Shown: piece after piece, positions 18,138 to 25,984 of the stretch
Numbering within the stretch: position 1 is the stretch's first letter
Layout: every line of letters begins with the position of its first letter
Position numbers and translations under genes: made by a program
Notes under the pieces: generated by a model
Database searches by the model: none
Told to the model about the DNA's origin: nothing
The model's input: the letters and a program-made list of their open reading frames with translations, nothing else
DNA from: Bacteroidales bacterium
GTDB taxonomy: Bacteria > Bacteroidota > Bacteroidia > Bacteroidales > UBA932
Reading direction: 5' to 3'
NCBI GenBank assembly: GCA_017445755.1
Contig: JAFSSE010000022.1
Span: forward strand, 37,296-101,295
Length of the DNA stretch: 64,000 nt

Positions 18138-18995
18138 ATGAAATTAAGAAAGGTACTTCTCTGCTGTGCTGTGCTGCTTGCCTGCTGTGGTGTCGGCCGG
18201 GCGGTATATATCGCTGAATCCGGGGTAAAGATTTCCTGGGGGAGGACGCTCATGGACGGGCACAGAACCGGCGTCCAGAGTGTCACGGTTGATAACCAGG
18301 CGGAAGCCCTCGGCGTATTTGATGGCGAAACCTATGTTTCCCCGAGCGGAAACCGGTTTACGGAGGGTGCGACCCCTGCCGTTGCCGCCGCCCTTATCGA
18401 AGTGCAGCCGAAAATGGCACGGTTAAAGGAAGTTATCGGCTACAGCGCCGTTGAAATGGAAGCTTATCCTCCTGAGAGCCCCCTCAGCAATCTTTTTGTA
18501 GATGAACTCAGGGCTGCCGGGTCCAGGATTTTCGGCAGAGAAGCCGATCTCGCCCTGGCGAATTTCGGCGGCATCCGTACATCCATGCCGGAAGGCCCCG
18601 TCGTCCTCGACGATATCCTTTCCATGTTCCCGTTCCGGAATGTCGTCGTGATGACTACGGTCCGCGGCCGCTCGATAAAGACCCTTTTCGACCAGCTTGC
18701 CGAGACCGGCTCGTTCCAGTGCATAAGCGGAGCCCGTGTGGTAATCAAGGACCGCAAGGTCGTTTCCGCTGAAATCGGGGGAGAGCCCATCGAAGACGAC
18801 CGTCTCTATAATTTCGTGACCATAGACTTCCTCCTGACCGGAGGGGACCGGATTGCAATTGGTGCTATCGCAGAGTCACTTGAGATGTCGGACGTCCTTC
18901 TGAAGGACATTATGCTGGACTATGTACGCCGGCTTAATGCGGAAGGAAAGAAAATTGAATACCAGACTGACGGACGAGTCGTTATCGAGAATTAG
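18138..18995 (+). CDS. 5'-nucleotidase C-terminal domain protein, probable lipoprotein
   Basis: A 285-residue exported protein that corresponds to the C-terminal (substrate-binding) domain of UshA-type 5'-nucleotidases. The N-terminus (VLLCCAVLLACCGVGRA) has a lipobox-like LLAC. The family motif LALANFGGIRTSMPEG is clear, as are FPFRNVVVMTTVRGR and TIDFLLTGGDR. The catalytic metallophosphatase domain is the separate gene starting 2 nt downstream, so the usual order of the domains is reversed at gene level. The two proteins probably work together on periplasmic nucleotides. Adjacent split genes of this kind are known in Bacteroidota. Confidence 0.82.
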   Translation: MKLRKVLLCCAVLLACCGVGRAVYIAESGVKISWGRTLMDGHRTGVQSVTVDNQAEALGVFDGETYVSPSGNRFTEGATPAVAAALIEVQPKMARLKEVIGYSAVEMEAYPPESPLSNLFVDELRAAGSRIFGREADLALANFGGIRTSMPEGPVVLDDILSMFPFRNVVVMTTVRGRSIKTLFDQLAETGSFQCISGARVVIKDRKVVSAEIGGEPIEDDRLYNFVTIDFLLTGGDRIAIGAIAESLEMSDVLLKDIMLDYVRRLNAEGKKIEYQTDGRVVIEN

Positions 18996-18997
18996 CC

Positions 18998-19858
18998 ATG
19001 GAAAAGAAAAGAATAGTTTATATCGCTCTTGCAGTACTCTGCATCGGTATTTTCATCGGGTCGTTCTTCATTAAGGGTTCGCCCCGCCGCCACCTTACAA
19101 TCGTCCATGTGAACGATACCCACAGCCACTTTGAACCGGTCCGTTCGGGCTCCCGTGCCGGACTCGGAGGCATAATCGAAAGGGCTGCCTTCGTTGACAG
19201 CGTCCGTGCCGCCGACGGGGCGGAGAATGTGCTCCTGCTCCATGCCGGCGATTTCAGCCAGGGAACCACCTATTTTTCAGAGCTCGGAGGGGACCTCGAG
19301 ATAGAGGAGCTCAACAATATGGGCTATGACGTCGTGACGCTCGGAAACCATGAGTTTGATAACGGACTCGAGGATCTCGGCCGCCGTCTGTCCTCGCTGA
19401 ATATGCCCGTAGTATGCTGCAATTACGATTTTTCGCCTTTCGAGGCCGGAAAATACATAAAGCCCTGCACCGTCATTGAAAAAGCCGGAATCCGGATTGG
19501 CGTAGTCGGGGTGCTCTGTAACCTTAAGGCCATGGTTTCGGCCGAGATTTCGAACCGTATCCCTGAATTCGAGACCCTTCCTACCGTCCAGAAGTACGTG
19601 GATAAGCTCCGGAATGAGGATGGCTGCGAATTTGTCATTGCCCTGACCCACATCGGGTACGAGAAGGAGAATCCGGAGGATTTTGTAGATCCTGACCTCG
19701 TAGCCGGAACGAGGGGAATAGACCTTGTCGTCGGGGGCCATTCCCATACCTTCCTGACGGAAAAGAAGATGCACAGGAACCTCGACGGAAAGAAAGTCCC
19801 GGTTGTCCAGGACGGCTGCTGGGGGCTCTACGTCGGGAAGCTTGACGTGGTCTTCTAG
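18998..19858 (+). CDS. Metallophosphatase domain of 5'-nucleotidase, membrane-anchored
   Basis: A 286-residue protein with an N-terminal signal anchor (YIALAVLCIGIFIGSFF) and a complete calcineurin-like metallophosphatase domain: VHVNDTHSHFEP, LLHAGDFSQGT, TLGNHEFDNG, ALTHIGYEKE and VGGHSHTF supply the metal ligands. It stops where the second UshA domain would start; that domain is the preceding gene. Both should act in the periplasm on nucleotides or related phosphate esters. The stop TAG shares the palindrome CTAG (19855-19858) with the stop of the convergent yicC gene. Confidence 0.85.
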   Translation: MEKKRIVYIALAVLCIGIFIGSFFIKGSPRRHLTIVHVNDTHSHFEPVRSGSRAGLGGIIERAAFVDSVRAADGAENVLLLHAGDFSQGTTYFSELGGDLEIEELNNMGYDVVTLGNHEFDNGLEDLGRRLSSLNMPVVCCNYDFSPFEAGKYIKPCTVIEKAGIRIGVVGVLCNLKAMVSAEISNRIPEFETLPTVQKYVDKLRNEDGCEFVIALTHIGYEKENPEDFVDPDLVAGTRGIDLVVGGHSHTFLTEKKMHRNLDGKKVPVVQDGCWGLYVGKLDVVF

Positions 19859-20733
19859 AGAATATTCATCGACTGTTCGCGGATTTTTTCGAGCTCGTCT
19901 TTCATTCGAACGACGAGCTTTTGTATACCCGCGTGGTTCGCCTTTGAACCGGTGGTATTGATTTCACGCCCCATTTCCTGGATGATGAAACCGAGTTTCC
20001 TGCCGGGGCAGGGCTCATGATCTATGGTGTCCATGAAGTAGCGGCAGTGCTGACGAAGGCGCACCTTCTCCTCGTTGATGTCATATTTTTCAAGGTAGAA
20101 GATAAGTTCCTGCTCAAAGCGGCTCGCATCCACCTTCTGCCCGAGTTCGTCAAGGGCTTTCAGGAGCTTCGCCCTTACCGCTTCAATGCGCTCTCCTTCA
20201 AGTTTTTCCACCTCGTCATAGAGGGCGAGGATGTTCTCAATTCGGGAGGTTACATCCTTGTAGAGGGCAGCCCCTTCGCGGGAGCGGTAGTCGTTCACGG
20301 CGGCGAGGGCCTCGTCAAAGGCGGCTTCTACGGCGGGATAGTCTTCCTCTGAAATTATGTCCTGTTTCCTCGAATCTACGACATCGGGAAAGCGGAGAAT
20401 CGATGAGAGGACCATCGCCTTCGCTTCGTTATTGAGAGCGATTTCCGGCGCAATCTCCATCGCCTCTGCAAGGTATGCCTTGGCGAGGGGCTTGTTAAGA
20501 GGTTTTGCCGTCGTTTCGGCCGAAGACTCGAAACTCAGGAAAACATCTATGCTGCCCCGCTTGAGCTGATCTGTAATCTTCTGGCGGAGAGGTAGTTCCA
20601 TTTCCTTCGGGAGGAGGGCGGATTTCAAGTTAAAATCCGCACTCTTCCCATTGAGGGTGCGGATCTCAAGAGTCAGCGTTCCGGCTTTGAGGGCGGCGGT
20701 CGCCTTCCCGTAACCGGTCATGGACTGGATCAT
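19855..20733 (-). CDS. yicC: YicC/YloC family endoribonuclease
   Basis: A 292-residue protein of the YicC/YloC family, recently described as endoribonucleases acting in RNA turnover. The N-terminal half starts MIQSMTGYGKATAAL, the family signature, with EIRTLNGKSADFNLK; the C-terminal DUF1732 part ends KANHAGIQKLVVRMKDELEK. Length and both domains are normal. Its ATG overlaps the end of the upstream spt gene by 4 nt, so the two form an operon. Confidence 0.9.
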   Translation of the reverse strand: MIQSMTGYGKATAALKAGTLTLEIRTLNGKSADFNLKSALLPKEMELPLRQKITDQLKRGSIDVFLSFESSAETTAKPLNKPLAKAYLAEAMEIAPEIALNNEAKAMVLSSILRFPDVVDSRKQDIISEEDYPAVEAAFDEALAAVNDYRSREGAALYKDVTSRIENILALYDEVEKLEGERIEAVRAKLLKALDELGQKVDASRFEQELIFYLEKYDINEEKVRLRQHCRYFMDTIDHEPCPGRKLGFIIQEMGREINTTGSKANHAGIQKLVVRMKDELEKIREQSMNIL

Positions 20734-21920
20734 GCGATAATTCCTTCTTCTTTAAATACTTTTGTCAGAGCGGCTACTGCGCGGTCAACCTGCTCCCGGC
20801 TGTGGTTTGCCATGAGGGCGAACCGGACCAGAGTGTCTGACGGGGCGCAGGCCGGGGGAATGACGGCGTTGATGAACACTCCTTCGTCGAAGGCGCGTTT
20901 CGTCACGATAAAGGTCTTTTCGAGATTGCGGACGTAGAGCGGGATAATCGGGCTCTCGGTCTCGCCGATTTCAAATCCGGCCTCGCGGAACTTCGCGAGG
21001 GCGTAATTCGTAACGTCCCAGAGGGCATGAATGCGCTCCGGCTCGTTCTGGATGATGTGCAGGGCCTCGAGGGCGCTGGCCGTTGCGGCCGGGGTGTCGG
21101 AGGCGCTGAAGATGTAAGTCCTGGCGTTGTGGCGGAGGAAATTGATTATAACCTTGTCGGCAGCAATGAAACCTCCGATCGAGGCGAGGGACTTCGAGAA
21201 GGTGCCCATGATAAGGTCAACTTCGTCCGTGAGGTGGAAGTGGTCGCAGACGCCGCGGCCCTGACGGCCGAAAACTCCGAGTCCATGGGCCTCGTCCACC
21301 ATTATGACGACATTGTCGTACTTATGCTTAAGGGCCACTATTTCAGGCAGTTTCGCAAGGTCTCCTTCCATCGAGAAGACACCGTCCACGACAATCAGTT
21401 TCACCGCCATTTTAGGGCAGCGCCGCAGGCAGCGCTCGAGGTCCGCCATGTCGTTGTGCTTGAAATGGAGGGCCTTTGCGAAGGAGAGGCGGCGTCCGTC
21501 GACGATTGACGCGTGGTCACGGTCGTCGCAGATAATGAAGTCGTTGCGGGTAAGGAGAGCGGGAATGACTCCGGAATTGACGCTGAAACCGGTCGAGAAG
21601 CAGAGGGCCTCGTCCTTTCCGATGAATTCGGCGAGTTCTTTCTCGAGCTGGACATGGAGGTCCAGGGTCCCGTTGAGGAATCTCGAGCCGGCGCAGCCGG
21701 AACCGTACTTTCTAAGGGCTTTCACCCCGGCCTCTATCACTCTTTCGTCACCGGTCAGTCCGGTGTATGCGTTCGATCCGAACATGAGAACGGGCTTACC
21801 TTCCATCTCTACCTCGGTGCCCTGCTTGCCTTCTATTTCGCGGAAATAGGGATAAACACCCTTTTCCATCATCTGCTGTGGCAAATCGTACTTCGCCAGG
21901 CGGTCATTTAACATACTCAT
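20730..21920 (-). CDS. spt: Serine palmitoyltransferase (alpha-oxoamine synthase)
   Basis: A PLP enzyme of 396 residues that condenses serine with palmitoyl-CoA to 3-ketosphinganine, the first step of sphingolipid synthesis in Bacteroidales. It has the alpha-oxoamine synthase layout: GSNAYTGLTGD, GSGCAGSRFLNGT, the PLP-stacking His136 in DDRDHASIVDG, Asp209/His212 in VDEAHGLGVFG, and the PLP lysine K243 in GTFSKSLASIGGF. Kbl and BioF are relatives; the length, the Bacteroides-like N-terminus and the lack of biotin or threonine genes nearby favour Spt. It is upstream of, and overlaps, yicC. Confidence 0.82.
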   Translation of the reverse strand: MSMLNDRLAKYDLPQQMMEKGVYPYFREIEGKQGTEVEMEGKPVLMFGSNAYTGLTGDERVIEAGVKALRKYGSGCAGSRFLNGTLDLHVQLEKELAEFIGKDEALCFSTGFSVNSGVIPALLTRNDFIICDDRDHASIVDGRRLSFAKALHFKHNDMADLERCLRRCPKMAVKLIVVDGVFSMEGDLAKLPEIVALKHKYDNVVIMVDEAHGLGVFGRQGRGVCDHFHLTDEVDLIMGTFSKSLASIGGFIAADKVIINFLRHNARTYIFSASDTPAATASALEALHIIQNEPERIHALWDVTNYALAKFREAGFEIGETESPIIPLYVRNLEKTFIVTKRAFDEGVFINAVIPPACAPSDTLVRFALMANHSREQVDRAVAALTKVFKEEGIIA

Positions 21921-21945
21921 GGTTTTCAGGTATTAGTACAAAGTG

Positions 21946-21953
21946 CGAAGATA
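21946..21953 (-). promoter_or_regulatory. Possible -7 element (TATCTTCG) for spt-yicC
   Basis: Read on the minus strand, TATCTTCG departs from TAnnTTTG at one base and leaves a leader of roughly 20 nt. No clear -33 TTTG is seen. Confidence 0.35.
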
Positions 21954-22035
21954 GTAAAAAAATTTTTAATGCTCCAACTGGGGCCCTTATTTCACATTAT
22001 TGATATTTTTTCCTAATTTTGAAAGTTTTTTGAAC

Positions 22036-22043
22036 TAATTTTG
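22036..22043 (+). promoter_or_regulatory. -7 element TAATTTTG for glnS
   Basis: TAATTTTG matches TAnnTTTG 21 nt before the chosen ATG. The same 8-mer also occurs at 22014-22021; both are followed by AAAG. Confidence 0.55.
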
Positions 22044-22064
22044 AAAGTGTTTGTAAAAGAGACC

Positions 22065-23744
22065 ATGGAAGAAGTCAATAAAAACTCAGCCGAAGAGCCG
22101 CGGAAGCTTAATTTCATCGAAGAAATCATCGAATCGGACCTCGCCTCCGGCAAGGTAAGCTCCATTATGACCCGTTTCCCTCCGGAGCCCAATGGATACC
22201 TCCATCTTGGCCATGCAAAGAGCATCTGCCTGAATTTCGGGCTTGCCGAGAAGTACGGCGGGAAGACGAATCTCCGCTACGATGACACCAACCCGACCAA
22301 GGAGGACACCGAATACGTGGATTCCATCAAGGAAGATATCCACTGGCTCGGTTTCCAGTGGGACAGGGAGCTCTACGCCTCCGACTATTTCGACCAGCTC
22401 TACGAGTGGGCTGAGAAGCTTATTACCATGGGACTCGCCTATGTGGACGACCAGACCCAGGAGGAAATCCGCCTTGGTCGGGGAACGGTCGATAAGCCGG
22501 GCAAAAACAGCCCCTGGCGCGACCGCAGCGTGGAAGAGAACCTTCGTCTCTTCCGCGAGATGAAGGCCGGGAAATACGCCGAGGGCGAAAAGGTCCTCCG
22601 CGCTAAGATTGACATGGCCCACCCGAACATGATGTTCCGAGACCCTCTCCTTTACCGGATTAAGTTTGCCTCCCATCACAGGACAAGGGACAAGTGGTGC
22701 ATCTACCCGATGTATGACTTCACCCATGGCCAGTGTGACTCAATAGAGCACATTACCCACTCCATCTGCACCCTTGAATTCGATGTCCACCGTCCGCTCT
22801 ACGACTGGTTCATCGAAAAGCTCGGCATCTATCCGAGCCACCAGTATGAATTCGCCCGGCTGAACCTCACCTATACGCTGATGTCCAAGAGAAAGCTACT
22901 GGAACTCGTCCAGAAGGGCTTTGTCAGCGGCTGGGACGATCCCCGTATGCCTACGCTCTGCGGCGTTCGCAGGAGGGGTTATACCCCCGAGGCCCTGAAG
23001 ATGTTCTGCGAAAAGATCGGGGTATCGAAACGCGACCAGCTGATGGACATCCAGCTTCTCGAGTGGTGCGTCCGCCAGGACCTTAATGCCCGCTCCAACC
23101 GCTACATGGTCGTTCAGGACCCTGTGAAAGTCACAATTACGAACTATCCGGAAGGGAAGGTCGAATGGTTCGACTGCCCGCTGAATCCGGCCGAGCCGGA
23201 AGGGGCTGCCCGGAAGGTTCCTTTCACACGTGAGCTCTATATCGAGAGGGCAGACTTCATGGAGGATGCCCCGAAGAAGTTCTTCCGCCTGAAACCGGAT
23301 GGCGAAGTCCGTCTTAAATATACTTATATCGTTAAGTGTGAGGAGGTTATAAAGGACGATGAGGGTAAGGTTGTGGAGCTTCGCTGCACCTATGATCCTT
23401 CGACCCGTCCCGGTGGGGATGGCGAGTGGAGGAGCGTGAAGGGAACTATCCACTGGGTGTCCACGGAATATGCCAGGAAAGTCACCCTCCGGAATTATGA
23501 CCGTCTCTTTACCCTTGCGGACATGAGCCAGGTCCCTGAGGACAAGGACTATAAGGACTTCCTCAATCCGGATTCCCTGATTTTCGTCGATGCTTTTGCG
23601 GAGCCCGCCCTTCTTGAAGACGCGAGCGGCATCGCAGTCCAGTTTGAGAGGACAGGATATTACTTCAAGGATACGGACAGCACGGAGCAGAACCCTGTCT
23701 TCAATAAGACAACGGCTCTTAAGGATTCCTATCGTCCTGAATAG
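22065..23744 (+). CDS. glnS: Glutaminyl-tRNA synthetase
   Basis: A class I aminoacyl-tRNA synthetase of 559 residues that charges tRNA-Gln. The HIGH motif appears as PPEPNGYLHLGHAKSI, the KMSKS loop as LMSKRKLLELV, and the GlnRS/GluRS pattern YDDTNPTKEDTEYVDSI separates it from a GluRS. The C-terminal anticodon-binding beta-barrels are complete (TIHWVSTEYARKVTLRNYD). The ATG at 22065 is used; an in-frame TTG at 22041 lies inside the predicted promoter. The presence of GlnRS means this bacterium can charge tRNA-Gln directly. It is convergent with the ROK gene, with only 14 nt between stops. Confidence 0.93.
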   Translation: MEEVNKNSAEEPRKLNFIEEIIESDLASGKVSSIMTRFPPEPNGYLHLGHAKSICLNFGLAEKYGGKTNLRYDDTNPTKEDTEYVDSIKEDIHWLGFQWDRELYASDYFDQLYEWAEKLITMGLAYVDDQTQEEIRLGRGTVDKPGKNSPWRDRSVEENLRLFREMKAGKYAEGEKVLRAKIDMAHPNMMFRDPLLYRIKFASHHRTRDKWCIYPMYDFTHGQCDSIEHITHSICTLEFDVHRPLYDWFIEKLGIYPSHQYEFARLNLTYTLMSKRKLLELVQKGFVSGWDDPRMPTLCGVRRRGYTPEALKMFCEKIGVSKRDQLMDIQLLEWCVRQDLNARSNRYMVVQDPVKVTITNYPEGKVEWFDCPLNPAEPEGAARKVPFTRELYIERADFMEDAPKKFFRLKPDGEVRLKYTYIVKCEEVIKDDEGKVVELRCTYDPSTRPGGDGEWRSVKGTIHWVSTEYARKVTLRNYDRLFTLADMSQVPEDKDYKDFLNPDSLIFVDAFAEPALLEDASGIAVQFERTGYYFKDTDSTEQNPVFNKTTALKDSYRPE

Positions 23745-23758
23745 GATTTCTTACCCTT

Positions 23759-24961
23759 TTAGAAAACGCGTAAAAGACGGCTTCGAGAAAGCAGGGCGGC
23801 GCCGATAGGGGCCGCCTGGTGGCCCAGTTTCGTGAATTTAATATGGGTATCCCGTCCTACGAAGTTCTGGGAGTGCTTTTTGACGGCGCTACGGATCGGG
23901 AGCATCAGATAGTCCCCGGTTACAGCCATCTTGCCTCCGATGACAACCAGCTCAGGATTGAATATGTTGATCAGTCCCGCGAGACCCCGTCCCAGAAGCT
24001 CTCCAACCTCCTGGACCTTCTCGATGCAGAGGACGTCTTCTTCACGGACGGCCTTGTAGATGTCATTGATGGTAATCTTGTCGCCCCTGTTGTATTTGTC
24101 CGTAAGGGTGGATGCCCTTCCGCTTCGCAGCCCGGCGAGAACTTCCCTGTGAAGAGCCGTTCCGGAGGCCCCGGTTTCGAAGCAGCCGATTTTACCGCAG
24201 CGGCAGATAATGTCATTGTTGAAGTAGGGGAAGTGGCCGAATTCACCGGCAAAGCCCGACTTTCCGTAGAAGAGGTTGCCGCCGAGGATAATACCCATGC
24301 CAAGACCCCAGCTGACATTGATGAAGAGCATGTTGTTCTCCTTTTCGGCGATGCCGTCAAGGTATTCCCCGTAAGCCATGGCCCTGGAGTCGTTTTCGAT
24401 AATTACCCTTGTTCCAAGTTCTTCGCTGAGGATTCCGCTGATGGTTTTACCGCTCGGAAGGGGATAGGAGTAGCTTTCCCCGGTCTCCGGGTTGATACGG
24501 CCAGTAACGCTGATGCCGAGCCCGAGGACCTTGTTCCAGTCAAGATGGACACTGTCGGTATAGTCCCGGATGGATGTACTTAAGGTCAGGATCGACTCTT
24601 CATTGTTTTTCAGGACGAAGGGGCGGTCTTCGCTGAAATAGATGAGATTGCCTTTGAAATCGGTGACTGCGAGCGTCGCATGGCTGTGCCGCACGTCAAC
24701 GCCCACGAAATAACCTGCTTCCGGATTCAGCCCGAAGACGCTCGGACGGCGTCCCCCCGAGGTCCCGTGCTTACCGAGATCGACCATAAAGCCCTCATCC
24801 ATCAGTTCCTGGATAAGTTTAGTGACTGTAGGAACACTGGTGACCAGTTCCTTGCTCAGTGCGGCGATACTGAATTCGCCCTCTTCTATGCATCTTGACA
24901 AAATTCGTTTTTTCAGGATGCTGTTTTTCGTGTCTTTTTTATCCAGGAATGTGTTTCGCAT
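23759..24961 (-). CDS. ROK family transcriptional regulator (NagC/XylR type)
   Basis: A 400-residue repressor-like protein. The N-terminal 75 residues form a winged helix-turn-helix (EFSIAALSKELVTSVPTVTKLIQ region) and GTSGGRRPSVFGLN is the linker typical of ROK repressors. The ROK sugar-kinase-like domain has GYFVGVDVRHSHATLAVTDF, the sugar-binding area ENDSRAMAYGEYL and the zinc motif CRCGKIGCFETGASG. It probably senses a sugar or phosphosugar. No sugar catabolic operon touches it, so the target is unknown; tandem repeats upstream suggest autoregulation. It stands alone, convergent with glnS. Confidence 0.87.
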   Translation of the reverse strand: MRNTFLDKKDTKNSILKKRILSRCIEEGEFSIAALSKELVTSVPTVTKLIQELMDEGFMVDLGKHGTSGGRRPSVFGLNPEAGYFVGVDVRHSHATLAVTDFKGNLIYFSEDRPFVLKNNEESILTLSTSIRDYTDSVHLDWNKVLGLGISVTGRINPETGESYSYPLPSGKTISGILSEELGTRVIIENDSRAMAYGEYLDGIAEKENNMLFINVSWGLGMGIILGGNLFYGKSGFAGEFGHFPYFNNDIICRCGKIGCFETGASGTALHREVLAGLRSGRASTLTDKYNRGDKITINDIYKAVREEDVLCIEKVQEVGELLGRGLAGLINIFNPELVVIGGKMAVTGDYLMLPIRSAVKKHSQNFVGRDTHIKFTKLGHQAAPIGAALLSRSRLLRVF

Positions 24962-24982
24962 AGGTTTTTTCTCTAATTGACG

Positions 24983-25013
24983 CGAAAATAATTAAAAATT
25001 TTAAAATTCCAAA
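24983..25013 (-). promoter_or_regulatory. Probable promoter of the ROK regulator gene
   Basis: Minus strand: TTTG (25013-25010), 19-nt spacer, then TATTTTCG (24990-24983), one base off consensus. The spacer is itself made of A/T palindromes (AAAATTTT, TTTTAAAA). The leader would be about 16 nt. Confidence 0.5.
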
Positions 25014-25033
25014 GAAATATTTGGAAATATTTG
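25014..25033. repeat. Perfect tandem 10-bp repeat upstream of the ROK gene (candidate operator)
   Basis: GAAATATTTG occurs twice back to back at 25014-25023 and 25024-25033, directly upstream of the proposed -33 of the ROK gene. A looser palindrome CCAAA-N6-TTTGG spans 25009-25024. Confidence 0.5.
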
Positions 25034-25080
25034 AAAAATTTTACCCTTTGAACTATTTGCTGTTTTGATTACCCTGCCCA

Positions 25081-25116
25081 TACGGCTTCCCGTAGGCAAA
25101 ACCGGCCTGTTTTGCC
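25081..25116. other. Two abutting inverted repeats between the LysR and ROK genes
   Basis: TACGG-cttc-CCGTA (25081-25094) is immediately followed by GGCAAAAC-cggcct-GTTTTGCC (25095-25116); both stems are perfect. They lie downstream of the short LysR gene on its strand, but no T run follows, so a standard terminator is unlikely. They could be an RNA element or an intergenic repeat. Confidence 0.5.
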
Positions 25117-25147
25117 CATGAGAATGACTTAGCGGAGGCGGAGGGGG

Positions 25148-25723
25148 CTACAGTAGGGACTGAAGGAGGGCGGCGAAGGGCTTGGAGGAGAAACCGGGGG
25201 CGGTGAGAACCGTGAAGGCGAGGTCGGCCGAGCGGTCCTGAGAGGGGACGGAGAGGGTGACGGCGAGGTCGGCGGGGTGGGTCCGGAAGAGGTCAGCGGA
25301 AGGGGAGGGGGTGGAGAGAAGCTGCTGGAAATCAGTGCTTTCCGGGTAGATTGAGAGCGAGAAGGCGGCGCCGGTCAGCTCTTCCATGCGCTTAAGTACC
25401 GGGGGGAGGACATGGGTCGCTATGAAGTCTGTGGTGGCGATTCGGACGGGCTGCTCTTTCGGGCGCATGGCGGGAGAGAGAATCGCAGTGACTTCGTCGT
25501 AGAGGTCATTGAGGCGGGTGGCGTAGTCCATAAATATGCGCCCCTCGGGAGTCAGGGAAACGGAGGAGCGCGAGCGCTCTAACAACTTGACACCCAGTTC
25601 CTTCTCAAGAGAGCTGATACTTTGGCTGACGGCCGACTGGGATATACCGAATTCCCCGGCGGCTTTGGAGAAACCGCCGGTGCGGACAACCGCCAGGAAT
25701 AAGCTGATTCGGTGATCTTTCAA
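25148..25723 (-). CDS. Short LysR-type regulator with half an effector domain
   Basis: A 191-residue protein; LysR regulators are normally about 300. Residues 1-65 are a complete LysR helix-turn-helix (GGFSKAAGEFGISQSAVSQS, then LEKELGVKLLERSRSSVSLT). The effector-binding part begins VRIATTDFIATHVLPPVL but stops after about 100 residues, and no continuation is found in other frames downstream. The start is TTG at 25723, supported by the match to LysR N-termini (ISLFLAVVRTGGFS); no ATG fits. It lies 6 nt behind the ferredoxin stop, in the same frame. It may be a functional minimal regulator or a decayed one. Confidence 0.7.
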   Translation of the reverse strand: MKDHRISLFLAVVRTGGFSKAAGEFGISQSAVSQSISSLEKELGVKLLERSRSSVSLTPEGRIFMDYATRLNDLYDEVTAILSPAMRPKEQPVRIATTDFIATHVLPPVLKRMEELTGAAFSLSIYPESTDFQQLLSTPSPSADLFRTHPADLAVTLSVPSQDRSADLAFTVLTAPGFSSKPFAALLQSLL

Positions 25724-25729
25724 ACTCGA

Positions 25730-25903
25730 CTATTCTGCCGGGGCGATGGCACCCATCGGGCAGACCTCGGCGCAGGTGCCGCAGTCGATGCAGATGTTGG
25801 GATCAATCTTGTAGAAGTCTCCTTCGGAGATTGCGCCCTGGGGGCATTCGCCGATGCAAGTGCCGCATGCGATGCAAATATCTTCTGAAATCTTGTAAGC
25901 CAT
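25730..25903 (-). CDS. 2[4Fe-4S] ferredoxin, 57 residues
   Basis: A small clostridial-type ferredoxin with two complete cluster motifs: CIACGTCIGECPQGA and CIDCGTCAEVCPMGA, each CxxCxxCxxxCP. It carries low-potential electrons in the cytoplasm, for example for pyruvate:ferredoxin oxidoreductase or hydrogenase-type enzymes. The ATG at 25903 has an AAAGGA-like ribosome site upstream and a good promoter. The TAG stop is in frame with the downstream LysR gene, only two sense codons before its TTG start. Its promoter overlaps the divergent promoter of the DUF1573 gene. Confidence 0.93.
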   Translation of the reverse strand: MAYKISEDICIACGTCIGECPQGAISEGDFYKIDPNICIDCGTCAEVCPMGAIAPAE

Positions 25904-25931
25904 AATATTAATCCTTTATTTGTTGCGGCTG

Positions 25932-25961
25932 CAAATTTAGCGATTTTATTTGATTTTCAAA
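25932..25961 (-). promoter_or_regulatory. Promoter of the ferredoxin-LysR unit
   Basis: Minus strand: TTTG (25961-25958), 18-nt spacer, TAAATTTG (25939-25932). The leader is about 25-30 nt with AAAGGA before the ATG. It interleaves with the divergent promoter at 25949-25979. Confidence 0.7.
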
Positions 25962-25979
25962 CAAAGCGGATTAACTTTG
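25949..25979 (+). promoter_or_regulatory. Promoter of the DUF1573 gene, ending 5 nt before its ATG
   Basis: TTTG at 25949-25952, 19-nt spacer, TAACTTTG at 25972-25979. The start codon follows after 5 nt, so the transcript should be leaderless or nearly so. Confidence 0.7.
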
Positions 25980-25984
25980 TCTCC

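Noticed and set aside
22014-22064. Riboswitch or T-box leader of glnS
   Set aside because: The leader from the predicted start is only about 15-20 nt, too short for such an element.
25081-25147. Frameshifted continuation of the short LysR gene
   Set aside because: Only about 65 nt remain before the AT-rich promoter of the ROK gene, too little for the missing 100 residues, and no frame shows LysR similarity.
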